Positions 1-6,435 are shown, counted from the stretch's first letter. The stretch: DNA of 7,074 bases from Haloferacaceae archaeon (GCA_028274825.1 JAQCMZ010000295.1:1-7074), one strand, 5' to 3'. Notes: generated from the letters alone by a model not told the origin. Program-made: numbers and translations.

Positions 1-981
1 GAGATGTGGGCACTCCCCTTCTTCCCGGACTATCCAACGATGCAGTATCGCAAGGATCTGTTCCGTGAGGCGGGGTACTCCGACAGCGACTTTGAGACGT
101 GGGCGACCGACCCGCCATCGTGGGAGGAGTGGAGTGCGACCGTCGCGGAGGTCCACGAACAGTCGGATGTTGACTACGGGTACGTCTGGCAAGCCGACAG
201 CTACGCCGGACTTTCCTGTTGTTCGTTCAGCGAACTGATGTCAACCTACGCCGGGGCCTACTTCGGTGGCCTCGACAATCTGTTCGGCCCAGTCGGGGAT
301 CGACCCGTCACGGTCGAAGACGAGGCGGTCATCGAGTCGATCAACGTCGCCCGCGACATGGTGTACGGTAACGGCGATGCCAGCCAGGACATCACCCAGT
401 GTGCTCCCGAAGAGGTCTTCGGTTGGTCCGAACCCGACACCGACGGCGCGTTCGTCGGCGACTCCAACGCGGTGGCGATGCGAAACTGGACCTACACCAT
501 TGGCATGGCCGAGGGTGACGAGCAGTTCAACAACGGCGAGGAACTCGGCGTGATGCCGATGCCCTACGGTCGGGCGGAAAGCGAGGTCGAGAGCGAGGGC
601 CTCGGCGGAACGGTCGCTGCACAGGGTGGCTGGCTGCTGGGCGTCAATCCCCACACCGACGATATGGCAGAAACGTTCGAAGTCCTCCGGGCGGTTCACT
701 CCGAGGAAGTCCAAGCCGCCGTTCTTGACGGCCCCGGCTTCCTCCCACACCAACCCGACCTCGTCGAGAGTCTGGCAGGCGATCACCCGGCGTACGGCGA
801 TTATTCCGAGACGCTCGCTATCGCCGGCGACAGTGCTGTCTCCCGACCTGTTACGCCAGTCTGGCCACAGCAGTCGCAGCAGATCCACCAGGAAGTCAAC
901 GATGCCTTCCAAGGCAACAAGGCTCCCTCGGAGGCGATGGGTGACCTCTCGACAGCACTGTCGGAGTTGGAAGACCTGTAG
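1..981 (+). CDS. ABC sugar transporter solute-binding protein, 3' part (5' end outside window)
   Basis: This is the extracellular sugar-binding subunit of a CUT1-type importer; it would hand its ligand to the two permeases encoded next. The frame is open from the first base, so the signal peptide/lipobox and part of the first lobe lie upstream. The visible 326 residues represent perhaps three quarters of a typical 420-450 residue protein. Family features, numbered from the first visible residue, are ALPFF followed by YRKDLF (4-21), as in trehalose/maltose-type binding proteins; VWQADSYAGL (62-71), the usual inter-lobe segment; GGWLLGVN (209-216), whose Trp commonly stacks on sugar; and the C-terminal helix after RPVTPVWPQ (282-290). 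The protein is acidic, as expected for a haloarchaeal surface protein. Two adjacent Cys (73-74) and Cys134 are unusual for a halophile. The ligand is inferred to be sucrose only from the downstream GH68 and fructokinase-like genes; another disaccharide is possible. Confidence 0.9.
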   Translation, partial: EMWALPFFPDYPTMQYRKDLFREAGYSDSDFETWATDPPSWEEWSATVAEVHEQSDVDYGYVWQADSYAGLSCCSFSELMSTYAGAYFGGLDNLFGPVGDRPVTVEDEAVIESINVARDMVYGNGDASQDITQCAPEEVFGWSEPDTDGAFVGDSNAVAMRNWTYTIGMAEGDEQFNNGEELGVMPMPYGRAESEVESEGLGGTVAAQGGWLLGVNPHTDDMAETFEVLRAVHSEEVQAAVLDGPGFLPHQPDLVESLAGDHPAYGDYSETLAIAGDSAVSRPVTPVWPQQSQQIHQEVNDAFQGNKAPSEAMGDLSTALSELEDL

Positions 982-1024
982 AACCGATCCTCATGTTACA
1001 CCCATGTCTATCAATCACATAAAC

Positions 1025-1029
1025 GGAGA
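1025..1029 (+). promoter_or_regulatory. Shine-Dalgarno site for the first permease
   Basis: GGAGA lies 5 bases before the ATG at 1035, in the 53-base gap after the binding-protein stop. This supports the chosen start. The gap is the only real intergenic space inside the operon; I see no convincing promoter or terminator in it, only a 4-bp CATG/CATG inverted repeat at 992-1006. Confidence 0.6.
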
Positions 1030-1034
1030 CGCCA

Positions 1035-2027
1035 ATGGCAACTGAATCACAGCCATCCCGCAGTAAGAACCCGATTAAACGGGGACTCGCGTGGATGGAA
1101 AACCTCAGCGAGGAGGCCTACGCTTATCTGCTGTTGATTCCGGCGTTCCTCGTGCTTGCCGTCATCGCCTTCTGGCCGTTGTGGCGAACGTTCAAGCTCT
1201 CGCTGTTCGAGGACGAACTGTTCGGTGCGGCCAAAGTCGGCGACTTCGTCGGCATCCAGAACTACATCGACGTTCTCACCAACCAGAACCCACTGCTAGC
1301 CCGACCTCTCATCGATCTCACCGGCGGCACGCCGTTTTTCCGCCAGGCGTTGCTGGTCACCATCGCCTTTGCGGTGATCAGCGTCGTCTTCGAGACGGTG
1401 ATCGGGTTCGGACAGGCCTACATCATGGCCAAGGAGTACCGCGGTCGGCGATGGGTGCGGGTCGCAATCATCCTCCCGTGGGCGATCCCGATCGTCATTC
1501 AGGGGATGTTGTTCTATCTCCTGTTTAACCCCTCAGTCGGCTTCCTGTCGGGACCACTACAGTCAATCGGGGTCTTCGGGGCGAACCCGCTGACCGACAG
1601 TACTGACGCCTTTATTATCACCACGGTCGCCGACATCTGGAAGACCTCGGCGTTCATGGCACTCCTCATCCTTGCGGGGATGCAGAGCATCGACAAGAGC
1701 CTCTATGATGTCGCCGAGGTCGCGGGAGCCTCACCGTGGCAGCGGTTCCGCCACATCACACTGCCGCTCATCTTGCCTGCCCTGCTCGTGGCGATGTTGT
1801 TCCGTACGATCGACGCCATGCGCGTGTACGGTATCATCGAGGCCTCTGGGGCGGGCTGTGGAACGGTTCCATCGCTATCCTGCCTGGTGGTCGATACTAT
1901 GTTCGGTTCGACGCAGGCCTACGCGTCGGCAGCGACAGTCGCCTTCATTACGGCGATCATCATCGGGGTGGCGATCACCGTCTACCTCCTTGCACTCAAG
2001 TTCAGTTCGGGAGGAACCCATCAATGA
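1035..2027 (+). CDS. Sugar ABC transporter permease, MalF/UgpA type
   Basis: This is one of the two membrane subunits forming the translocation channel of the sugar importer. The 330-residue product has a short hydrophilic N-terminus and about six hydrophobic segments, near residues 29-50, 104-130, 142-163, 192-213, 243-258 and 296-320. The cytoplasmic EAA loop that docks on the ATPase is clear: DVAEVAGASPW (225-235) followed by ITLPLILP (241-248), matching the EAA-x3-G-x9-I-x-LP pattern. Length and layout fit the UgpA/MalF-like 'first' permease of CUT1 systems. The start is supported by GGAGA 5 bases upstream. The stop overlaps the next gene in an ATGA tetranucleotide, so the two permeases are probably translated in a coupled way. 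The transported sugar cannot be read from this subunit; sucrose is inferred from the operon. Confidence 0.93.
   Translation: MATESQPSRSKNPIKRGLAWMENLSEEAYAYLLLIPAFLVLAVIAFWPLWRTFKLSLFEDELFGAAKVGDFVGIQNYIDVLTNQNPLLARPLIDLTGGTPFFRQALLVTIAFAVISVVFETVIGFGQAYIMAKEYRGRRWVRVAIILPWAIPIVIQGMLFYLLFNPSVGFLSGPLQSIGVFGANPLTDSTDAFIITTVADIWKTSAFMALLILAGMQSIDKSLYDVAEVAGASPWQRFRHITLPLILPALLVAMLFRTIDAMRVYGIIEASGAGCGTVPSLSCLVVDTMFGSTQAYASAATVAFITAIIIGVAITVYLLALKFSSGGTHQ
1322..1339 (+). other. GC-rich hairpin followed by T5 inside the permease gene
   Basis: CGGCG (1322-1326), a GCA loop and CGCCG (1330-1334) form a perfect 5-bp stem, immediately followed by TTTTT (1335-1339). It resembles an intrinsic terminator but lies within codons for Thr-Gly-Gly-Thr-Pro-Phe-Phe, so coding constraint may fully explain it. 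Confidence 0.25.
2009..2014 (+). promoter_or_regulatory. Shine-Dalgarno site for the second permease
   Basis: GGGAGG lies 9 bases before the ATG at 2024, inside the end of the preceding permease gene. It fixes the start at 2024 rather than at an upstream in-frame ATG at 1736, which would add about 96 residues encoded within the preceding gene. Confidence 0.65.
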
Positions 2028-2968
2028 GCCAATCGACACAGCCCGAGACGGACAGTACCGATGACGACACAGGCGGCCTCTTCACCAACTGGGTCGACAG
2101 CGCGATCGCCAATCCGAAGAAAGTCTATCGAGCGATGTTCGCCACCGTGGCGATCTTCTTCCTGTTTACCACGCTGCTCCCGCTGTACTGGCTCACGATG
2201 ATCGCCTTCTCGGATGGGAGCCGGGTCAGTGAGGGTGTTGGCCTGTTGCCGACTGGGTTCGATCCCAGCTCGTTTATCGAGATCTTCCAGCAGGTTCCGT
2301 TCCACCTCTATATGTTCAACAGCCTCGTGTTTGCGACGCTGACGACGATCTTCGTTCTGCTCATCGCTAGCCTCGCGGGCTACGCCTTCGGCCGACTTCA
2401 GTTCCGTGGCAAGCGGCTGATGATGCTGGCGGTACTTGTCATCAGCTTCTTTCCACCGGCGGCCTTTTTCATTCCGCTGTTCCAGCTGTTCAATCAGCAG
2501 ATCAGCTTTTTGGGAATTACGCCGCCGGAACTGTACAGCACGCCCGGCGGCGTCGTCATCCCGCTGAGCGCGGTGTTCCTGCCGCTGGCGATCTTCATCC
2601 TCACCACGTTCTACGGCCAGATCCCAGATGGGCTTGAGGACGCCGCACGCATCGAGGGAACCACCCGACTCGGCGCGTTGTTCCGAGTCATTGTCCCCCT
2701 CTCTGCGCCTGGCGTGGCAACAGCTGGGATTCTCACTTTCATCGCTGTGTACAACGAGTTCTTCTTCTCCTTCTTGATGACCGGCGCAGCGGCCCAAGAC
2801 TGGGCCCCGATCGTCGACGGCATCATCTCCTACCGCTCGCAGTTCCAGATCCGGTATGACCTGATGGCAGCCGCAAGCATCGTCGCAGTCCTGCCGGTGG
2901 CGACGCTCGTCGTCATCGCCCAGGAGAAAATCGTCAGCGGACTCACCTCTGGAGCACTGAAAGAATAA
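2024..2968 (+). CDS. Sugar ABC transporter permease, MalG/UgpE type
   Basis: This is the second channel subunit, pairing with the upstream permease and contacting the ATPase. The 314-residue product begins with an acidic, Thr/Asp-rich cytoplasmic tail (about 1-35). It then has six hydrophobic segments, near residues 38-62, 97-122, 131-156, 178-197, 230-252 and 279-300. The EAA loop is GLEDAARIEG (203-212) followed by VIVPLSAPG (222-230), characteristic of MalG-like proteins. The C-terminus GLTSGALKE matches the conserved MalG ending (GLTxGAxK), so the gene is intact. The start at 2024 is chosen for its good ribosome-binding site, the ATGA overlap with the previous stop, and normal family length. 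The stop TAA shares its last base with the next gene's ATG (TAATG). Confidence 0.93.
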   Translation: MSQSTQPETDSTDDDTGGLFTNWVDSAIANPKKVYRAMFATVAIFFLFTTLLPLYWLTMIAFSDGSRVSEGVGLLPTGFDPSSFIEIFQQVPFHLYMFNSLVFATLTTIFVLLIASLAGYAFGRLQFRGKRLMMLAVLVISFFPPAAFFIPLFQLFNQQISFLGITPPELYSTPGGVVIPLSAVFLPLAIFILTTFYGQIPDGLEDAARIEGTTRLGALFRVIVPLSAPGVATAGILTFIAVYNEFFFSFLMTGAAAQDWAPIVDGIISYRSQFQIRYDLMAAASIVAVLPVATLVVIAQEKIVSGLTSGALKE

Positions 2969-4149
2969 TGGCAACCATCGAACTCGAACACATCAGAAAG
3001 GAGTACGGCAACGACATCGCAATCGAAGACCTCAACCTCGACATCAAGGACGGCGAGTTCGTCACGCTCGTCGGCCCGTCGGGCTGTGGGAAATCGACAA
3101 CGATCGAAACCATCGCAGGACTCACCAAACCCACCTCGGGAACGGTCTCGATCGGCGACCGTGACGTAACCAAACTGCCGCCCAAGGATCGAGGAATTGC
3201 GATGGTCTTCCAAAACATCGCGCTGTTCCCCCACAAGGACGTCTACGACAACATCTCCTTTGGGCTACAGCTCCGCAAGTTCGACGGAGCAGAGATCGAC
3301 AAGCGCGTCGAAAAGGCCGCGGATACGGTTCAGCTCAACGGAATGTTGGATCGGATGCCCAGCGAGATGTCCGGCGGCCAGCGACAACGCGTCGCCATCG
3401 CGCGGGCGATCGTTCGCCAACCCGATGCGTTCCTGATGGACGAGCCGCTGGCTAATCTCGACGCCGAACTCCGGGTTCACATGCGAACCCAGCTCCAGCG
3501 GATTCACGACGAACTCGATACGACCATCGTCTATGTCACCCACGATCAGGCCCAGGCGATGACGATGTCGGATCGGATCGCCGTCATCGACGACGGCGAT
3601 CTCCAGCAGTTCGCGCCGCCGCTGGAATGCTACAACGAGCCGGCCAACCTGTTCGTCGCGGGCTTTATTGGCTCGCCAGCAATGAACTTCATCGAGGGCA
3701 CCCTGACAGCCGACGGCTTCGAGTCGGATGCGGGCTACATCGACGTTGATTTCGATCCAAGCACGATCGATGCAGCAGTCGGCCAGGAAGTCGTCCTCGG
3801 GGTGCGCCCTGAACACGTCCTGTCGAGTGATTCTGCAACCGGCGATGTGACCGCTCAAATCGACACCTACACCGACGTGACCGAGCCGATGGGCAAGGAG
3901 ATATTCGTCTATCTCGTTACCGATCAGAGCGCGACCGTCGATATGGAAGACCCCGGTGCCAGCGGACAGCTCCTGATGAGCGTCGGCCCGGCCGCCGATA
4001 TCGGCGAGGACGAACCGCTCTCGGTGGTCTTTGACAAATCGAACCTGCATTTGTTCGATGCCGACAGCGAGACGGCACTCGCCCACGGGCTCTCCGAGCC
4101 AGCAACCGCCGACGCGAGTGAGGACACCCCAGCCAGTGCCGATGACTGA
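2968..4149 (+). CDS. Sugar ABC transporter ATP-binding protein, MalK/UgpC/MsmK type
   Basis: This cytoplasmic ATPase powers sugar import. All nucleotide-binding motifs are present in the 393-residue protein: Walker A GPSGCGKST (36-44), Q-loop VFQN (80-83, Gln82), signature MSGGQRQR (134-141, Met replacing the usual Leu), Walker B AFLMDEP (154-160, catalytic Glu159), D-loop LANLD (161-165) and switch His192. After GSPAMNFIEG (235-244) comes a TOBE/MalK-type regulatory domain (about 240-365), containing VLGVRPEH (276-283), typical of ATPases serving disaccharide CUT1 importers. A tail rich in Ala, Asp, Glu, Ser and Thr (about 366-393) extends beyond the usual end. The start overlaps the permease stop by one base; a GGAG at 2951-2954 is 13 bases away, rather far. 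The last 8 bases overlap the kinase gene. Such ATPases sometimes serve several transporters, so its use may not be restricted to this operon. Confidence 0.94.
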   Translation: MATIELEHIRKEYGNDIAIEDLNLDIKDGEFVTLVGPSGCGKSTTIETIAGLTKPTSGTVSIGDRDVTKLPPKDRGIAMVFQNIALFPHKDVYDNISFGLQLRKFDGAEIDKRVEKAADTVQLNGMLDRMPSEMSGGQRQRVAIARAIVRQPDAFLMDEPLANLDAELRVHMRTQLQRIHDELDTTIVYVTHDQAQAMTMSDRIAVIDDGDLQQFAPPLECYNEPANLFVAGFIGSPAMNFIEGTLTADGFESDAGYIDVDFDPSTIDAAVGQEVVLGVRPEHVLSSDSATGDVTAQIDTYTDVTEPMGKEIFVYLVTDQSATVDMEDPGASGQLLMSVGPAADIGEDEPLSVVFDKSNLHLFDADSETALAHGLSEPATADASEDTPASADD

Positions 4150-5101
4150 GTCCGAGCCATCCGTGTTGGTCGCCGGTGAGGCCCTGATCGACTTCATTCC
4201 CGACCGCCCCGGCCCGCTGTCGGGGGTCGAGACGTTCGATCGGCGGGCTGGCGGCGCGCCCGCGAACGTCGCGGTGGGGTTGGCCCGCTTGGAGGAAACA
4301 CCGTGGCTGTGTACGACCCTCTCGACTGATCCCTTCGGAGAGTTCCTCGCTGACCGCCTTGCAAGCGAAGGGCTCCCCGAGCGGTTCATTACACGTGTCG
4401 AGAACTCGACGACACTCGCCTTCGTCAGCCACGGAACCGAGGCCGAGCGGGAGTTCAGTTTCCACCGTGAGCGGACTGCCGACACCGTCCTCCAGACAGA
4501 CGTGGTTGACACGGCGACGCTGTCGGCGGTTGACTGGCTTGTCGTCGGCGGTGTCACGCTATCAACTGAGCCGGCGCGCTCGGCGACGTTCAAATTGGTC
4601 GAGCGGGCACAGGCGGCGGGCTGTCGAATCGTCTTCGACCCAAACACCCGGCCGGAGCTGTGGACCGACGACGATGATATGACACTGACATTCGACCAAA
4701 TGCTGCAGCAAACGAACGTGTTGAAAACGACTCGAGAGGACTTCGAGCCGATTGCATTTGACACCACCAAGGAGAGCTTCACCGAGCGACTCCGGCAGAA
4801 AGGTCCGGAAGTCGTTCTACTCACCGAGGGCCGAGGCGGTGCGCGAGCGATCGCCGAAGGCGACTCGCCGTGGGGTGACGGCGAGTGGCACCATACTGGA
4901 TATGAGATCGACGCCGCCGACACGACCGGTGCTGGCGACGCGTTTCTCGCCGGCGCGATCACCGCCCTCGTCGAGAACCGCGAGCCAAGCGAGTCACTCG
5001 CGTTCGCCAACGCGGTTGCCGCGCTCGCCACGACTGAGGGCGGGGCGATGACCGCACTGCCAGACCGAGCGGCCGTTGACCAACTGATGGAGGAGAGATG
5101 A
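4142..5101 (+). CDS. PfkB-family sugar kinase, probable fructokinase or ketohexokinase
   Basis: The gene encodes a ribokinase/PfkB-fold kinase of 319 residues, predicted to phosphorylate fructose released in the cytoplasm by the GH68 enzyme. Sequence evidence: a first strand VLVAGEALIDF (8-18); the N-terminal sugar-binding signature AGGAPANVAVGLARL (36-50); FDPNTRPELW (165-174), close to the FDPNxRxxLW segment of bacterial fructokinases; LLTEGRGGA (226-234); and the C-terminal signature DTTGAGDAF (260-268) with catalytic base Asp266 and anion hole GAGD. The start at 4142 gives a normal N-terminus; an upstream in-frame ATG at 4031 would add 37 residues encoded within the ATPase gene. There is no good Shine-Dalgarno site, so translation probably depends on coupling through the 8-base overlap. 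The end overlaps the GH68 gene as ATGA. Whether the product is fructose 6-phosphate or 1-phosphate cannot be read from the sequence; 2-keto-3-deoxygluconate or other sugar substrates are less likely alternatives. Confidence 0.88.
   Translation: MTESEPSVLVAGEALIDFIPDRPGPLSGVETFDRRAGGAPANVAVGLARLEETPWLCTTLSTDPFGEFLADRLASEGLPERFITRVENSTTLAFVSHGTEAEREFSFHRERTADTVLQTDVVDTATLSAVDWLVVGGVTLSTEPARSATFKLVERAQAAGCRIVFDPNTRPELWTDDDDMTLTFDQMLQQTNVLKTTREDFEPIAFDTTKESFTERLRQKGPEVVLLTEGRGGARAIAEGDSPWGDGEWHHTGYEIDAADTTGAGDAFLAGAITALVENREPSESLAFANAVAALATTEGGAMTALPDRAAVDQLMEER
5089..5093 (+). promoter_or_regulatory. Shine-Dalgarno site for the GH68 gene
   Basis: GGAGG, within the run GGAGGAGAG, ends 4 bases before the ATG at 5098 and overlaps the last codons of the kinase gene. 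A second GGAG register closer to the ATG is too near to be useful. It supports initiation at 5098 within the ATGA overlap. Confidence 0.6.
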
Positions 5102-6423
5102 GCGAGCCGAACGCCGACCGGCAATGGAGTCGCTGGAGCCGCGAAGCAGCCGACCGGATCGAGCGAACCGATGGGACGGTCGCACCCCCCGCTGGAGTGC
5201 CGGACAACGACCCGGCCCCTGACTACCACGTCTGGGATACGTGGCCATTACGGACCCGAAGCGGCGAGATCGCCACCGTCGATGGCTGGCAAATATTAAT
5301 CTCACTGACGGCACCGGACGACGTGACGCCCGGCGAGCGACATGATATCGCCGAACACCGGTATTTTGTCTCCCGCGACGGCCGCGAGTGGACGGACTGC
5401 GGGCCCGTCTTTGGTGACGACGCCCTCGGCACTCGGCAGTGGGCCGGATCAGCACTGTATGACGGCGGCGAACTCTTCTGTTATTATACGGCTGCGGGCG
5501 ATGCCGACAGCGACGAACTAACCTACACCCAGCGGCTCGCCGTCGGCCACGGTGCGACTGTTGAGAGGGATGACGGCAAGCCGACCATCGAGGGATCCTG
5601 GAGCCACGAGATCCTCTTGGAGCCGGACGGCGAGTGGTACGAAACCCAGGCCCAGTCAGGAGAGATGACCTACACGTTCCGCGATCCATGGTTCTTCGAG
5701 GATCCCGAAACCGGCCGGACACACCTGCTGTTCGAGTCGAATACGCCGCCAGCACCCGACGCCTGCGGCGGACACAGCGACCAGCAGGCGTTCAACGGCT
5801 GTGTCGGCCTCGCGGTGTCGCCATCGGGCGATCTCTTCGACTGGGAGTTCCGCCCGCCGATCTTCGACAGCGTCTGTGTGAACCAAGAGATCGAACGGCC
5901 ACACGTCGTCCACCGAGAGGGTCGCTACTACCTGTTCGTTTCCAGCCACGTCGATACCTTCGCACCCGGACTCGCTGGCTACGACGGGCTCTATGGTTTC
6001 GTCGCCGACTCGCTCACGGGAGACTACCGGCCGCTGAACGAGTCAGGGCTAGTCGTGACAAACCCGGCGAGTGCGCCGTTTCAGGCTTATTCATGGTTGG
6101 CTATCCCCCACGGTGAAGAACTGCTTGTGAGTGGATTTCTTAATTATCCTGACTTCGATGGGGTCGCCATCGGCGAGCTTGGCGCGCTATCTGGAGAGGA
6201 GCAACGACAATGGTTCGCCGGGACGTTGACACCGACGCTTCGTCTGGCAGTCGACAACGAACAAACGTGGGTTCAAGCGACACTCGATCATTGGGCATTC
6301 CCGACCCCAAACGAGTCTTTGCGACAACCTGTGGAAGGTTTGAGCCTTCCAACAAAGGAGTACGATCCCAAACCGGGACTCACCCAGACGGAATCTCGAC
6401 GGGAGGACGGTCCACTCTGGTAG
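5098..6423 (+). CDS. GH68 family beta-fructofuranosidase/levansucrase-like enzyme, cytoplasmic
   Basis: The 441-residue product is a complete five-bladed beta-propeller GH68 enzyme, a family that cleaves sucrose via a covalent fructosyl intermediate and passes fructose to water or to growing fructan. The catalytic triad is recognisable: nucleophile Asp47 in VWDTWP (45-50), transition-state stabiliser Asp196 in FRDPW (194-198), and acid/base Glu266 in QEIERP (263-268). Other family segments are QWAGSALYD (114-122; SacB has Ser where Ala116 stands), LLFESNT (210-216), and FVADSLTGDYRPLN (301-314), nearly the SacB version. FVSSH (280-284) places His where SacB has an Arg important for polymer synthesis; Gram-negative levansucrases also have His there. 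There is no Sec or Tat signal: the N-terminus is hydrophilic and acidic. The enzyme should therefore act in the cytoplasm on imported sucrose, supplying fructose to the kinase encoded just upstream. Hydrolysis versus transfer cannot be decided from sequence. GH32 invertase is less likely given the WDTWP/IERP motifs. Confidence 0.9.
   Translation: MSEPNADRQWSRWSREAADRIERTDGTVAPPAGVPDNDPAPDYHVWDTWPLRTRSGEIATVDGWQILISLTAPDDVTPGERHDIAEHRYFVSRDGREWTDCGPVFGDDALGTRQWAGSALYDGGELFCYYTAAGDADSDELTYTQRLAVGHGATVERDDGKPTIEGSWSHEILLEPDGEWYETQAQSGEMTYTFRDPWFFEDPETGRTHLLFESNTPPAPDACGGHSDQQAFNGCVGLAVSPSGDLFDWEFRPPIFDSVCVNQEIERPHVVHREGRYYLFVSSHVDTFAPGLAGYDGLYGFVADSLTGDYRPLNESGLVVTNPASAPFQAYSWLAIPHGEELLVSGFLNYPDFDGVAIGELGALSGEEQRQWFAGTLTPTLRLAVDNEQTWVQATLDHWAFPTPNESLRQPVEGLSLPTKEYDPKPGLTQTESRREDGPLW
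6332..6351 (+). repeat. Perfect 7-bp inverted repeat near the 3' end of the GH68 gene
   Basis: TGGAAGG (6332-6338) and CCTTCCA (6345-6351) flank a 6-base loop, inside codons for about residues 412-418. An overlapping alternative stem, AACCT (6326-6330) with AGGTT (6336-6340), shares bases with it. It may be a structured mRNA 3' region or chance. Confidence 0.35.
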
Positions 6424-6435
6424 GCCAGCGGCGAC

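Noticed and set aside
241..912. A 223-codon minus-strand frame within the binding-protein gene
   Set aside because: The plus strand has clear solute-binding-protein motifs; the reverse product resembles no family and has no promoter or ribosome-binding site.
992..1006. CATG...CATG inverted repeat between the binding-protein and permease genes
   Set aside because: A 4-bp self-complementary word is too short to support a processing hairpin or terminator.
1736..2023. Upstream in-frame start for the second permease
   Set aside because: It would add about 96 residues overlapping the preceding gene with no membrane-protein character; the ATG at 2024 has a good Shine-Dalgarno site and gives family length.
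2021..2974. A 317-codon minus-strand frame covering the second permease almost exactly
   Set aside because: The product is an Arg/Asp/Glu/Gln-rich shadow without motifs, while the plus strand encodes a full MalG-like protein with EAA loop.
4031..4141. Upstream in-frame start for the kinase
   Set aside because: It would add a 37-residue Pro/Thr/Arg-rich extension encoded inside the ATPase gene; PfkB kinases normally begin just before the first strand, as with the ATG at 4142.
3265..5229. A 654-codon open frame on the minus strand across the ATPase, kinase and GH68 genes
   Set aside because: It lies antisense to three genes with complete family motifs. Its translation is low-complexity Ser/Arg/Val-rich with no recognisable domain, and such long shadows are common in GC-biased DNA.
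5098..6423. Classification of the last operon gene as a GH32 sucrose-6-phosphate hydrolase or invertase
   Set aside because: The nucleophile motif VWDTWP, RDP, EIERP and the LTGDYRPLN segment are those of GH68; the GH32 N-terminal WMNDPNG-type motif is absent.
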